64,000 nt of DNA from an uncultured Clostridia bacterium (GTDB lineage: Bacteria; Bacillota; Clostridia; TANB77; CAG-508): the NCBI GenBank assembly GCA_947385375.1, contig CANDKR010000001.1:127333-191332 (forward strand). The letters are read 5' to 3'. Shown piece by piece: positions 1 through 9,807 of the stretch. The first letter of the stretch is position 1, and each line of letters begins with the position of its first letter. The notes under the pieces were generated by a model that saw nothing but the letters and a program-made list of their open reading frames with translations, made no database searches and had not been told where the DNA came from. A program made the position numbers and the translations under genes.

Positions 1-450
1 AAAATAAATGGTGGCATTATAGTTCAATCAATTGATAATAAAATATATGATAGTTATGATGTTGTAACTGATAGAAAACCAACTGATAAAGAATTAGAAG
101 ATATGCTATTTGCTTGGAATGTTGTTAAATATACAAAATCAAACGGCATAGTAGTTGCTAAAGATAAGCAAACTGTTGGTATTGGTCCTGGACAAGTTAA
201 TAGAATTTGGGCTTCTAAGCAATGTTTTGAACATGCAGAAGAATTAATAGGAAAAGATGCAACACAAGGTGCAGTTTTAGCTTCTGATGCTTTCTTCCCA
301 TTTGACGATAATGTTGAAGCAGCACATCAAGCAGGAATTACGGCAATTATCCAACCAGGTGGAGCAATGAGAGATCAACTTTCAATAGATAAATGTAATG
401 AATATGGAATAGCTATGATATTTACTCACATGAGACACTTTAGACACTAA
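1..450 (+). CDS. purH: PurH, C-terminal part (AICAR transformylase/IMP cyclohydrolase), 5' truncated by the window
   Basis: The reading frame is open from base 1 and ends at TAA 448-450, giving the last 149 residues. They match the end of the AICAR formyltransferase domain, which formylates AICAR to FAICAR in the last steps of IMP synthesis. Visible signatures are [19 protein letters not shown] and the terminal THMRHFRH. The gene runs towards the purB/purL/purM operon and ends at a hairpin (458-490). The N-terminal part lies outside the window. The family call is secure. Confidence 0.95.
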   Translation, partial: KINGGIIVQSIDNKIYDSYDVVTDRKPTDKELEDMLFAWNVVKYTKSNGIVVAKDKQTVGIGPGQVNRIWASKQCFEHAEELIGKDATQGAVLASDAFFPFDDNVEAAHQAGITAIIQPGGAMRDQLSIDKCNEYGIAMIFTHMRHFRH

Positions 451-457
451 AATATAT

Positions 458-490
458 ACAAAAAAGGCAGTTTCAAAACTGCCTTTTTAT
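458..490. repeat. 33-bp hairpin, copy 1 (bidirectional terminator)
   Basis: The stem AAAAAGGCAGTTT/AAACTGCCTTTTT has an A-run on one side and a T-run on the other, so it can terminate both purH (+) and the Rpn gene (-). The whole 33 bp is identical to 1583-1615, so the Rpn gene sits between two direct copies. Confidence 0.85.
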
Positions 491-494
491 GTAT

Positions 495-1355
495 TTATTT
501 TAATTGTTCGATTTCCTCTTTTGTTAATCCAGTTATTCTAGAAATGGTTTCAATATCAAAATTTTCTTTTAACATATTTTTTGCATCTTCTTTTTTACCT
601 TCTTTAATACCGTCACCTCTTGCAGAATCCATTTCCATTAATGCCAATTGTCTTTTTAGTGCCAAACGTCTTGTATTGTCGTCTCCTAACATCTCATTGT
701 ATTTCTCATTAGCTTGTTTTACTTCTTGGTTTTCCTCCATCTCTTCCTCCTTTAGCTTTTGGGGAGTTAGTAGAAACTTTGTCCATATTGCTATTTTTTC
801 TTTATCACTTATCTCACCATTAGCAATCTTTTTCTTTATCTTCTCTAATGAAATTATACAAAATTCTATCTTATCAGTCAATATCAAATCGTGATAATCT
901 TCTTCTCTAAATTGCCAAGACATCTTATATTTATCAAAATTTGAATATTTTACATAATCATCTTTTAAGATAATAACACAAAGAACTTTGTTTACATCTT
1001 CATACTTCATTCCACTTTTATACTGCTCAGTAAATAATTCTAATCCATAAAAACAGAATCTTTCTTCTAAATTTGAATAATTACCAACTTGCATTTCTAA
1101 ATTAATTTTAGAACCATCTTTGTTAGTAAGAAGTACATCTAATATACTAGCTTTTTTCTCAACACTTTCAATATCTAATGCTTTACTATCTTCAAGTTTG
1201 TCTATCGTAACTTCTAAATCCAAAAATGCTTTTATGAAAGCTTCTGTTATTCGTTCACTTCCTTTCTTACCATAAATTCCTTTAAAAATAAAATCATTTG
1301 TTGGCAGTAATATCTTTTTTGCCTTGTCTTTTGTAATAGTTCGATTATCAATCAT
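495..1355 (-). CDS. Rpn family / PD-(D/E)XK nuclease family transposase-like protein
   Basis: The 286-residue protein opens with a typical Rpn/PDDEXK_2 start (LLPTNDFIFKGIYG, residues about 17-30). The nuclease core is LDVLL at about 93 followed by INLEMQV at about 104, with the expected D...E-x-Q spacing. The C-terminal 60 residues are charged and end in a helix-turn-helix-like ETISRITGLTKEEIEQL, common in these proteins. The family makes DNA breaks that promote RecA-independent recombination and is often duplicated or laterally spread. The gene is complete and lies alone between two identical 33-bp hairpins (458-490 and 1583-1615), which suggests insertion as a cassette. Confidence 0.85.
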   Translation of the reverse strand: MIDNRTITKDKAKKILLPTNDFIFKGIYGKKGSERITEAFIKAFLDLEVTIDKLEDSKALDIESVEKKASILDVLLTNKDGSKINLEMQVGNYSNLEERFCFYGLELFTEQYKSGMKYEDVNKVLCVIILKDDYVKYSNFDKYKMSWQFREEDYHDLILTDKIEFCIISLEKIKKKIANGEISDKEKIAIWTKFLLTPQKLKEEEMEENQEVKQANEKYNEMLGDDNTRRLALKRQLALMEMDSARGDGIKEGKKEDAKNMLKENFDIETISRITGLTKEEIEQLK

Positions 1356-1582
1356 AATCTACCTCCTATATGTAAATTTAAGCAAAAGTTGCCAAATAAA
1401 GTTCTATACATATAAAAATTTATTAAAATATAACTTGAAAATTTTAAGATTACCTTTTAGAATAGGCTTTATCTTAGATAATTTGAATTTTACTTTTAAG
1501 ATTATAAGTAAAACTGAAAAAGGCAATTTCTTGCTTATGAACTATATCCTAACACGTTTAATATCCAATGTCAACAAATTAC

Positions 1583-1615
1583 ACAAAAAAGGCAGTTTCA
1601 AAACTGCCTTTTTAT
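1583..1615. repeat. 33-bp hairpin, copy 2 (terminator of the pur operon)
   Basis: Identical to 458-490. On the minus strand it follows the purB stop directly with a T-run, so it should terminate purM-purL-purB. The 230 bases between the Rpn gene start and this copy hold no convincing gene. Confidence 0.85.
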
Positions 1616-1620
1616 AATTT

Positions 1621-3060
1621 TTATACATTAACTTCTGTGCTTACGCCGTCTATTAAATGACCATACTTTTCTAATACAGGATTTACCCTATTCTCAATAA
1701 AGTCATCTACTTGGTGCATAGCTCTACCGCATAGGTTTTCTGGGCTTAAAGCCTTTAATATCTCCTCTTTTGTTAATCCGAAAGAACTATCATTTGCAAT
1801 TCTATCTACTAAGTCATTTGGTCTTCCGAACTCTTTTACTTCACGTCCTGCTTCCATCGAATATACTCTTATTTTCTCATGCAATTCTTGTCTGTCTCCA
1901 CCTTTTAGTACAGCATTCATAATAATTTCCTCTGTACCCATAAAAGGTAGTTCTTGCATTAAATTTGTATGAATTACATTTTTATAAACTACTATATTAC
2001 TACTAATATTAGCATAAAGTATAAGTATGCTATCTACTGCTAAAAATGCCTCTGGTACGCAAATTCTTTTATTTGCTGAGTCATCTAAAGTTCTTTCAAG
2101 CCATTGTGTTGAAGCAGTCATTGCTGGATCCATAGAAAGTGCAACAACATGTCTTGATAATGAGTTAATTCTCTCGCTTCTCATTGGATTTCTCTTATAT
2201 GCCATTGCAGAAGAACCAATTTGACCTTTCTCAAAAGGCTCTTCTAATTCCTTCTCGTGTTGTAATAGTCTCATATCATTAGCAAATTTTGATGCACTTT
2301 GTGCAATTTGTGCTAAAATATTTAAAACTCTACTATCTAACTTTCTAGTATAAGTTTGTCCAGACACTACATAACATTTATCAAAGCCCATTTTCTTAGC
2401 AAATATACTATCAATTTGTTTTACTTTAGCTTCGTCTTTAAATAACTTCATAAAACTTTCTTGTGTTCCTGTTGTACCTTTTGATCCTAAAAGTTTCATA
2501 TGACTTTCTACGAATTCAAGTTCTTCTAAATCCTCTATTAAGTCTTGCATCCATAAAGTAGCTCTTTTACCTACTGTTGTAAGTTGTGCTGGTTGGAAGT
2601 GGGTATATCCAAGACATACCACTTCTTTGTTTTCTTCAGCAAATTTCTTTAAATTATTTATAACTAGCACTAATTTTTGTTTAATTAGCTTTAATCCTTC
2701 TGTCATTAATATAACATCAGTGTTATCTGTAACAAAGCAAGAAGTTGCACCTAAGTGTATTATAGGCTTAGCCTCTGGACATTTAATTCCAAACTCATAA
2801 ACATGAGACATTACATCATGTCTACACTCCTTCTCCCTTTCTGCTACTATATCATAATCAATATCATTTATATGAGCTTTCATTTCGTTTATTTGCTCAT
2901 CAGTGATATTTATTCCTAACTCTTTTTCTGTTTCAGCAAGAGCTATCCAAAGCTTTCTCCAAGTTGAATATTTACTATTATTTGACCATAACTCATTCAT
3001 TTCTTTACTTGGATAACGCCCACTAAGTGGTGTAATGTAGATATTATTATTGTTTTCCAT
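1621..3060 (-). CDS. purB: Adenylosuccinate lyase
   Basis: The 479-residue protein belongs to the fumarase/aspartase superfamily. It cleaves SAICAR to AICAR and adenylosuccinate to AMP. The superfamily signature GSSAMAYKRNPMRSE is at about residues 287-301, with the HDVMSHVYEF and HLGATSCFVTDNTD regions near the N-terminus. A strong ribosome site lies just before ATG 3060. It is the last gene of a purM-purL-purB run, 9 bases after purL, and ends at the hairpin 1583-1615. Length and motifs are normal. Confidence 0.96.
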   Translation of the reverse strand: MENNNNIYITPLSGRYPSKEMNELWSNNSKYSTWRKLWIALAETEKELGINITDEQINEMKAHINDIDYDIVAEREKECRHDVMSHVYEFGIKCPEAKPIIHLGATSCFVTDNTDVILMTEGLKLIKQKLVLVINNLKKFAEENKEVVCLGYTHFQPAQLTTVGKRATLWMQDLIEDLEELEFVESHMKLLGSKGTTGTQESFMKLFKDEAKVKQIDSIFAKKMGFDKCYVVSGQTYTRKLDSRVLNILAQIAQSASKFANDMRLLQHEKELEEPFEKGQIGSSAMAYKRNPMRSERINSLSRHVVALSMDPAMTASTQWLERTLDDSANKRICVPEAFLAVDSILILYANISSNIVVYKNVIHTNLMQELPFMGTEEIIMNAVLKGGDRQELHEKIRVYSMEAGREVKEFGRPNDLVDRIANDSSFGLTKEEILKALSPENLCGRAMHQVDDFIENRVNPVLEKYGHLIDGVSTEVNV

Positions 3061-3069
3061 TTTTCTCTC

Positions 3070-6000
3070 CTATTTATAATAATTTACTCCAGACTCAAAT
3101 AATTTTTGAGCTTTATTTCCTGGAATATTTCTCATACAATCATTTACAACTCTTTCTGAGTGTCCCATCTTACCTAACACTCTACCATCACGACTAGTTA
3201 TAGCTTCAATAGCATAACTTGAACTATTTGGGTTGTAGTCTACGTCATAAGTTGGTTTTCCGTCAAAATCAACATATTGACAAGCAATTTGACCATTTTC
3301 TAAAAGTTCTTTCATTTCACTTTCAGTCACTACAAATCTTCCTTCACCATGTGAAATTGGAATATTATATATTCCACCAAGTTCAGCTTCTGCAAGCCAA
3401 GGTGATAATTTTGAAACAACTTTTGTGTTTACTATTCTTGATTGGTGTCTACCAATTCCATTGAAAGTAAGTGTTGGCATTTCTGGTTTCATATCAACAA
3501 TTTTTCCATAAGGTACTAAGCCAAGTTTAACTAAAGCTTGGAAACCATTGCAGATACCAATAATCAATCCATCTCTTTCATTTAAATGTTTCTCAATTAA
3601 ATCTTTAAGTTTTGGATTTCTAAATACATTTGCAATAAACTTAGCAGAACCATCTGGCTCATCTCCAGCACTAAATCCACCTGGTATCATAATAATCTGA
3701 CTATCTGCTATTGCTTTTGCATAAGCCTCAATTGATTCTGTTACATCATTTGGTTTAACATTTTTAAATACTACTGTATTTGCAATTGCTCCTGCATCTT
3801 CAAAAGCTTTTGCAGCATCATACTCGCAGTTTGTACCTGGGAATACTGGTATAAATACTCTAGGTTTTGCAATTGATACTTTCCTTGTTATAATAGGTGT
3901 TTTATCAGATAAAACATCTTCTATCTTGTCTGTTATAGGTTTTATTTTAGTTGGGAATACTTTTTCAAGTGGATTTTGCCAAATCGTAATTAACTCTTCT
4001 AAATCCATTTTAATATTTCCAAGTTCAATAGTTTTTTCAGCTGTAGTTGTTCCAAGTTCTACGAACTTGTTATTTTGTACATCTTCTGCAAGTTCAATTA
4101 CAAAAGAACCATACATAGCTTCAAATACATCTGGTGTACCTTCAAACTTAAATCCAAGTTTATTTCCAAAACAAGCCTTAGAAACAACCTCTGCTAAGCC
4201 TCCGTGTTTAATAGTTGAAACTGAAAGTGCCTTACCGCTTGTAATTAAGCTATGAACTAAATTATAATTTTCTTTTAAATCATCAAAATCTAAAACATAA
4301 TCTTCTGCCATTTTAGTTTTTAATAAAACAACTTTCGAACCAGATTTTTTAAATTCATTTGAAGTAACTTTATTAATATCTACTGTACCTACTGCAAAAG
4401 ATACAAGTGTTGGTGGAACATCAAGCTCATTGTATGAACCTGACATACTGTCTTTACCACCAATAGCTGCTATATTTAATTTTTCTTGTACATAATATGC
4501 ACCAAGTAATGCACTAAATGGTTTTCCCCATCTTTCTGGGCTATTTCCAAGTTTCTCAAAAAACTCTTGTAATGTAAGCCAAGCTTTTTTATATTCTCCA
4601 CCAATAGCAACATACTTAGAAACTGACTCTACAATCGCATATACAGCTCCATGAAAAGGACTCCATTTTGCAATTTTAGGATTGTATCCAAAAGTCATTA
4701 TTGTTCCTGAATTTGTATAACCTTCTAAAGTAGGGATTCTTGCTACCATACCTTCTGATGGTGTTAATTGATATTTACCACCAAATGGCATTAAAACTGT
4801 ATTTGCTCCAATTGAACTATCAAATCTTTCTACTAGTCCTCTTTGTGAGCAACAATTTAAGTCTGATAAAATTTCTTTCCATTTAGCTTCTATATCTTTA
4901 ATTTCTTTTTTAGCGAAATAACTTTCTTCATAGTTTGGTTTAGTTACTGTCACTTTAGCTTCTTTTACTGTACCATTTGTATCTAAGAATTCACGACTTA
5001 CATCAACAATAAGTTTTTCTCTCCAATACATTTTAACTCTTGGCTCAGCTACTACCTCTGCAACAACTGTTGCTTCAATATTTTCTGTTTCTGCAAGCTC
5101 TATAAATTTATCTACATTTTCTTTAGCTACTACTACTGCCATTCTTTCTTGTGATTCTGAAATAGCAAGTTCTGTTCCGTCTAAACCTTCATATTTTTTA
5201 GGAACTTTATCAAGGTTTATAACCAAACCATCTGCAAGTTCACCAATAGCAACTGAAACACCACCTGCTCCAAAATCATTACATCTTTTTATTAGTCTAG
5301 TTGCTTCACTGTTTCTAAATAGTCTTTGTATTTTTCTTTCTTCTGGTGCATTTCCTTTTTGTACTTCTGCACCACAAGATGTTAAAGACTCACTGTTATG
5401 TGCTTTTGAAGAACCTGTTGCTCCACCGCAACCATCACGTCCAGTTCTACCACCAAGTAAAACTACTTGATCACTTGGCTCAGGTCTTAATCTAATTACA
5501 TTTTTCTTAGGAGCTGCTCCAATTAAAGCTCCAAGCTCTAATCTTTTTGCAACATATCCTTCATCATATATTTCAGTAACTTGTCCTGTTGCAAGACCAA
5601 TTTGATTTCCATAAGAACTATAACCTTTTGCAGCTTCATTTGTTAATTTTCTTTGTGGCAATTTATTTGGTAAAGTATCTGCAACAGAAGTTCTTGGGTC
5701 TGCACAACCTGTAACTCTCATTGCTTGGTATACATATACTCTTCCTGAAAGTGGATCTCTGATTGCTCCACCTAAACAAGTAGAAGCGCCACCAAATGGC
5801 TCAATTTCAGTTGGGTGGTTATGTGTTTCGTTTTTGAACATTATCAAATATTCTTCTGGCTTTCCGTCAACTAAAATCTCAGCTCTTATACTGCAAGCAT
5901 TAATTTCTTCTGATTCGTCTAAATCTTTTAGTATGCCTTTTTTCTTTAATTCTTTAACAGCAACAGTTGCCATATCCATTAAGCAAATATCTTTTGCTTT

Positions 6001-6786
6001 TTTATTCTCATAAACGAAAGCTCTACTTGCAATATATTCTTCATAAACTTTTTGTAATAAATCCCATTTAATATCTAATACTTCTAATTTTGTTAGGAAA
6101 GTTGTATGTCTACAATGGTCAGACCAATATGTATCTATCATTTTCATTTCTGTCATTGTAGGGTCTCTTTTTTCTGTATCTCTAAAATATTTTTGACAGA
6201 ATTTTAAATCTGCTAAATCCATAGCAAAACCATATTTTTTATAGAATTTCTCACTATCCTCGTCTGTCATTTTAGTAAAACCTTCGATAATAGCAACATC
6301 TTCTGGTACTGCCATTTGCTCTTCTAAAGTATCTAATTTTTCTAAGCTACATTCTCTAGAATCTACTGGATTTATAACATACTTTTTAATTTTCTCTACA
6401 TCTTGTGCACTCAAATTTCCTGAAAGCACATATATTCTTGCAAATTTTGAGATTGGTCTAGAACCTTCTGTTATAATCTGCAAACACTCTGAAAGTGAAT
6501 TTGCTCTTTGATCGAATTGACCAGGTAATGCTTCCACTCCAAATACTTTATCTTGTGAAGAAAATTCGTAATCTCCAACATAACATTCATCTACTTGTGG
6601 TTCTGAAAAAATAGTATTTTTAGCTGCCTCTAGAACTTCGTCTGAAATTCCATCAACATCATATCTGTTTAAAATAACAAGATCCTCAATATTGTTCATA
6701 AGTAAGTTTTCTCTTAAGTCTGCTAAAAGCCCTTTTGCCTCTACATCAAAGCCTGCTTTCTTTTTTACATAAACTCTCTTAACCAT
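3070..6786 (-). CDS. purL: Phosphoribosylformylglycinamidine synthase, single-chain
   Basis: This 1238-residue enzyme converts FGAR to FGAM with glutamine and ATP. It is the long fused form found in many clostridia: a synthetase part with ATP-binding motifs (KNETHNHPTEIEPFGGA near 320) and a C-terminal glutaminase domain (PVFPGTNCEYDAA, GICNGFQALVKLG with the catalytic Cys, and SHGEGRF with the catalytic His). No separate purQ or purS is needed. It lies between purM (24 bases upstream) and purB (9 bases downstream), so all three should be co-transcribed. Confidence 0.96.
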   Translation of the reverse strand: MVKRVYVKKKAGFDVEAKGLLADLRENLLMNNIEDLVILNRYDVDGISDEVLEAAKNTIFSEPQVDECYVGDYEFSSQDKVFGVEALPGQFDQRANSLSECLQIITEGSRPISKFARIYVLSGNLSAQDVEKIKKYVINPVDSRECSLEKLDTLEEQMAVPEDVAIIEGFTKMTDEDSEKFYKKYGFAMDLADLKFCQKYFRDTEKRDPTMTEMKMIDTYWSDHCRHTTFLTKLEVLDIKWDLLQKVYEEYIASRAFVYENKKAKDICLMDMATVAVKELKKKGILKDLDESEEINACSIRAEILVDGKPEEYLIMFKNETHNHPTEIEPFGGASTCLGGAIRDPLSGRVYVYQAMRVTGCADPRTSVADTLPNKLPQRKLTNEAAKGYSSYGNQIGLATGQVTEIYDEGYVAKRLELGALIGAAPKKNVIRLRPEPSDQVVLLGGRTGRDGCGGATGSSKAHNSESLTSCGAEVQKGNAPEERKIQRLFRNSEATRLIKRCNDFGAGGVSVAIGELADGLVINLDKVPKKYEGLDGTELAISESQERMAVVVAKENVDKFIELAETENIEATVVAEVVAEPRVKMYWREKLIVDVSREFLDTNGTVKEAKVTVTKPNYEESYFAKKEIKDIEAKWKEILSDLNCCSQRGLVERFDSSIGANTVLMPFGGKYQLTPSEGMVARIPTLEGYTNSGTIMTFGYNPKIAKWSPFHGAVYAIVESVSKYVAIGGEYKKAWLTLQEFFEKLGNSPERWGKPFSALLGAYYVQEKLNIAAIGGKDSMSGSYNELDVPPTLVSFAVGTVDINKVTSNEFKKSGSKVVLLKTKMAEDYVLDFDDLKENYNLVHSLITSGKALSVSTIKHGGLAEVVSKACFGNKLGFKFEGTPDVFEAMYGSFVIELAEDVQNNKFVELGTTTAEKTIELGNIKMDLEELITIWQNPLEKVFPTKIKPITDKIEDVLSDKTPIITRKVSIAKPRVFIPVFPGTNCEYDAAKAFEDAGAIANTVVFKNVKPNDVTESIEAYAKAIADSQIIMIPGGFSAGDEPDGSAKFIANVFRNPKLKDLIEKHLNERDGLIIGICNGFQALVKLGLVPYGKIVDMKPEMPTLTFNGIGRHQSRIVNTKVVSKLSPWLAEAELGGIYNIPISHGEGRFVVTESEMKELLENGQIACQYVDFDGKPTYDVDYNPNSSSYAIEAITSRDGRVLGKMGHSERVVNDCMRNIPGNKAQKLFESGVNYYK

Positions 6787-6810
6787 AATTCTTTCCTTTC
6801 AAAATTAAAT

Positions 6811-7851
6811 TTATATATTTAAATTGATTTCTTTATTGCCCTCTACTACTTCACCAATAACATAAGCTTCTTCGCCTTGTGATTTAAGCAATTCTAAAGC
6901 TTTTTCTACATCTGCTTCTGGAACTATAACTGCCATACCAATACCCATATTGAAAGTATTGTACATATCTCTTGTTGGAATATTTCCAGTTTTTTGTATT
7001 AAATCAAATATTGGTTTTCTATTATATGAATTTACATCTATGTTTAGTGCTACGCCATCTCTTAACATTCTTGGCATATTCTCATAAAAACCACCGCCTG
7101 TGATATGTGAAATTCCTTTAACATTTACATTCTCTATTAGTGAAAGTGCTGGTTTTACATAGATTTTAGTAGGTGTAATCAAAGCCTCACCTAAAGTCAT
7201 TCCTAATTCTTCTTTATATTCCTTTAAGCTTTCCTCATTTACATTAAATACTTTTCTTACTAAAGAAAAACCATTTGAGTGTACTCCAGAAGATGCTATA
7301 CCAATAACTTTATCACCTATTTCAATTTTACTGCTATCAATCATTTTTTCCTTATCAACAATACCAACAGAAAAACCAGCTAAGTCATATTCATTTTCTG
7401 AATATAAACCAGGCATTTCAGCAGTTTCTCCACCAACTAGTGCACAACCTGCTTGTCTACAACCTTCTGCAACTCCTCCTACAATTGTTGCTACCATCTC
7501 TGGTATGTTCTTCCAAAGTGACATATAGTCTAGGAAAAATAAAGGTTTTGCGCCACAACATACAACGTCATTAACACACATTGCAACACAATCTTGTCCA
7601 ATTGTATCATGTTTATTCATTAAAAAAGCCAATTTTAATTTTGTACCTACTCCATCTGTACCTGAAACTAAAATTGGTTCTTTCATATCTTTTAAATTTG
7701 GTGCAAAAAGTCCTCCAAATCCTCCAAGGTCTGAAGCAACTCCATCAATGTATGTACTTTTTACAGCATTTTTTATAAGCTCCACAGATTTGTAACCAGC
7801 AGTTACATCTACTCCAGCAGCTTTATAACTTTCACTAAAACTTTTTTCCAT
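6811..7851 (-). CDS. purM: Phosphoribosylformylglycinamidine cyclo-ligase (AIR synthetase)
   Basis: The 346-residue PurM closes the imidazole ring (FGAM to AIR, ATP-dependent), the step after PurL. Recognisable blocks are the N-terminal AGVDVTAGY, LVSGTDGVGTKL (nucleotide-binding loop), GETAEMPGLY and HITGGGFYENMPRML. It is the first gene of the operon and has a good promoter at 7883-7911. I saw no purine riboswitch in the short leader. Confidence 0.96.
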   Translation of the reverse strand: MEKSFSESYKAAGVDVTAGYKSVELIKNAVKSTYIDGVASDLGGFGGLFAPNLKDMKEPILVSGTDGVGTKLKLAFLMNKHDTIGQDCVAMCVNDVVCCGAKPLFFLDYMSLWKNIPEMVATIVGGVAEGCRQAGCALVGGETAEMPGLYSENEYDLAGFSVGIVDKEKMIDSSKIEIGDKVIGIASSGVHSNGFSLVRKVFNVNEESLKEYKEELGMTLGEALITPTKIYVKPALSLIENVNVKGISHITGGGFYENMPRMLRDGVALNIDVNSYNRKPIFDLIQKTGNIPTRDMYNTFNMGIGMAVIVPEADVEKALELLKSQGEEAYVIGEVVEGNKEINLNI

Positions 7852-7882
7852 ATCATTTATCTCCTTTTAAAATTACATAAAT

Positions 7883-7911
7883 ATTATATTATAAAACTAG
7901 TATAATATCAA
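7883..7911 (-). promoter_or_regulatory. Sigma-A-type promoter of purM-purL-purB
   Basis: On the minus strand there is TTGATA (7906-7911), a 17-base spacer and TATAAT (7883-7888), placed about 30 bases before the purM start. The match to consensus is near perfect. Confidence 0.75.
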
Positions 7912-7946
7912 GCTTTTTCGGCATTTTTTTACACATTTTTTAACAC

Positions 7947-7980
7947 AAAAAAATCAGTGAAAAAAATTTTTTCACTGACA
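7947..7980 (-). terminator. Terminator of the endonuclease Q-like gene
   Basis: TCAGTGAAAAAA pairs with TTTTTTCACTGA (7954-7978) and is followed on the minus strand by a run of T. It lies 10 bases after the stop codon. Confidence 0.7.
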
Positions 7981-7989
7981 ACTTAATAA

Positions 7990-9178
7990 CTATTCAACTT
8001 TGCCGTAAACTCCTCCACCGCCTTCTACAATATGCATTTTACCATCACGTGCTTTTATTATATTTTGAGCAATTTTATCGCCTACAACAGCTTCAATATC
8101 ATCATCTGATAATTTATGTAAAATTGTCATTTCAGTACCAAAATGACTTAACAATTTATCAATAGTTTTCTTACCAAGTCCGAGGTATAAAAGTAAGAGG
8201 TATTTGATATACATATGGTGGTCTAAAACTTGGACTTTTAGTATCTTTCTTATCTTTTATAATTTCAATTCTATCAAAAACTCCCATAGTAATATTTTTA
8301 CTATCGCAGTCAGGACAGCTAGTTACTGGTGCATCTCCTGGAATTCTTTTATCACAAGTTTCACAATAAGTTCTGTGATATTTACCAAGCTTTGGATCCA
8401 TACCATAATTTGCAAGTATTTTTCTGCCATCTTCCATTTTTAATGCCTTTAAAAATTCTTTAAAACTAATGCCTTCAACTTGAAGTTTGTTATATTCTCT
8501 AGCAATTTTAGGAAGAGAATGTGCATCTGAGTTTGTTAAAAAGCTCTTACTTTCTAGCTCTGAAATCTTATCAGCTAAAAAAGTATCAGAACTTAAACCA
8601 AGTTCAATTGCTGGAATATAGTCATATTTTTCTTTAAATATTCTTTTTAAAGAAGATGTACAATTTCCATAAAAACTTTTATGTGGTGTAAAAGCATGTG
8701 CTGGTATCAATATACCATTGTATTTTTTTACAATATCAATCAAATAATATGCTGAAATATCAGCTCTTTGTGAACTTAAAGTTATATTTTTAATATGATG
8801 ACTCATTTCTTCTGAAAAACCTTTTATATCTTTCAAGCTTGGAAAATAACATAAATTATGTGCACTTCCTGTTTTCCCATCATCATTTACTTCATTTGTT
8901 TCAATTTCACTTCCTAAGATAATGCAAACTTTGTCTTTATATATAATTCCGCCATCTTCTATTTCATATGCTTCGCCATTTTCCAAAAATTTTTCAATAT
9001 CTTCTATAACATAAGGTGAAGCACAATCTATAATTCCTACAAGGTTTATACCTTTTTTCTCTACACATTCCTCAGCGATATTAGCAAAATTTAGGCTTCT
9101 TGCAGCCGTAATTTTAATTGGTTTTCCATTTTCACTTCTTCCAATATGAACGTGCATATCTGCAAATATTTCGTACAT
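7990..9178 (-). CDS. Endonuclease Q-like PHP-domain nuclease (one CGG +1 frameshift)
   Basis: The gene becomes one 395-residue protein if the C at 8182 is skipped. The N-terminal PHP domain starts with ADMHVHIGRS and carries further metal-ligand blocks (GSEIETNEV, PAHAFTPHKSFYG, LTNSDAHSLP). A Cys4 zinc knuckle (CETC...CPDC, about 292-312) follows, then a helix-hairpin-helix-like end (FIPGLGKKTIDKLL). This order is that of EndoQ, known in archaea and some Bacillus, which nicks 5' of deaminated or abasic bases. Without the shift translation stops two codons after CGG and the C-terminal domain is lost. The role is inferred from domain order. Confidence 0.82.
8180..8182 (-). other. CGG +1 frameshift site (EndoQ-like, Gly333)
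   Basis: Zero frame reads CCT CGG ACT TGG TAA. Skipping the C gives CCT GGA CTT GGT, restoring the PGLGKKT hairpin motif. Confidence 0.9.
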
Positions 9179-9257
9179 TTATTTTCTCCATTTCTTATTT
9201 TCTATAATTACTTTAACATAAGTTAATATTTTTTGCAAATGCCAAAATTCACCAAAC

Positions 9258-9286
9258 TTGAAAATATTATGTAAATATGGTATAAT
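9258..9286 (+). promoter_or_regulatory. Sigma-A-type promoter of the GC-rich ORF
   Basis: TTGAAA (9258-9263), a 17-base spacer and TATAAT (9281-9286). The spacing is ideal and the box lies about 65 bases before the ORF start. Confidence 0.75.
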
Positions 9287-9352
9287 ATATATGTATTCCG
9301 TGCTTTAAGCACAAAAATTTGTCAAACAAGAGACAGTCAGGAGGAAAGGACT

Positions 9353-9727
9353 ATGGCAAATGTAAGGAATTTTGATTGGGGAACATCTCGGAGTACACTG
9401 ATACCAGGAACAAAACTAATCAATGAAAGGCGGGTCTACTGCGAAGGAACCTACACCATCAAACCATTCACAGTTGTTCCACTGGAGCTGCATAACAACG
9501 ACGCCGAGTTCTGCACTGTACAGACTCCCGGCATGTACGCCGTTGTAATCGACAGCTCCGACAGCAACTTCTACAACCCTGCGGCAGTTATGGAAAAGCT
9601 CACCAAGTCCAAGAGGCTGGAGGTCGGCGACACCATCGACTGCCCCAAAGGGTTCGGCTTGGCGATGTACAATTCGCTGGGGCTCTGTGGAAGCGTTGAG
9701 TTTCAGAAGTATTACTCCAGTACATAA
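9353..9727 (+). CDS. Foreign-looking GC-rich ORF of unknown function, the only one with in-frame CGG
   Basis: I do not recognise this 124-residue protein. It has a promoter, an AGGAGG-like ribosome site and a strong GC-rich terminator, so it looks like a complete transcription unit. Base use differs sharply from its surroundings: about half G+C with many C/G-ending codons. It has two in-frame CGG codons (13 at 9389 and 27 at 9431) read here as Arg. The first is TCT CGG A, the context of the frameshift sites elsewhere, but shifting would hit TGA four codons later, so the zero frame must be used if this is a protein. No signal peptide or membrane segment is seen. Recent transfer is the simplest reading. 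Confidence 0.6.
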   Translation: MANVRNFDWGTSRSTLIPGTKLINERRVYCEGTYTIKPFTVVPLELHNNDAEFCTVQTPGMYAVVIDSSDSNFYNPAAVMEKLTKSKRLEVGDTIDCPKGFGLAMYNSLGLCGSVEFQKYYSST

Positions 9728-9764
9728 CCATTCAAAAAGCAAACGAATTGAATTGCATGAAGTT

Positions 9765-9807
9765 GGGAAGCGCCTATGACAAAACAGTTTTGTCAAGGGC
9801 GCTTCCC
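9765..9807 (+). terminator. Strong GC-rich hairpin after the foreign ORF
   Basis: GGGAAGCGCC pairs with GGCGCTTCCC, and an inner TGACAAAAC/GTTTTGTCA stem extends it. The G+C content is far above the flanks, matching the ORF rather than the host. No long T-run follows. Confidence 0.65.

Noticed and set aside
1324..1617. 97-codon plus-strand frame between the Rpn and purB genes
   Set aside because: Low-complexity AT-rich translation, no ribosome site, and it runs into the terminator hairpin.
7852..7990. Purine riboswitch before purM
   Set aside because: The leader is too short and AT-rich and shows none of the conserved purine aptamer sequence.
9389..9391. TCT CGG A in the GC-rich ORF as a seventeenth shift site
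   Set aside because: Skipping the C leads to TGA four codons later, while the zero frame stays open for 112 more codons.
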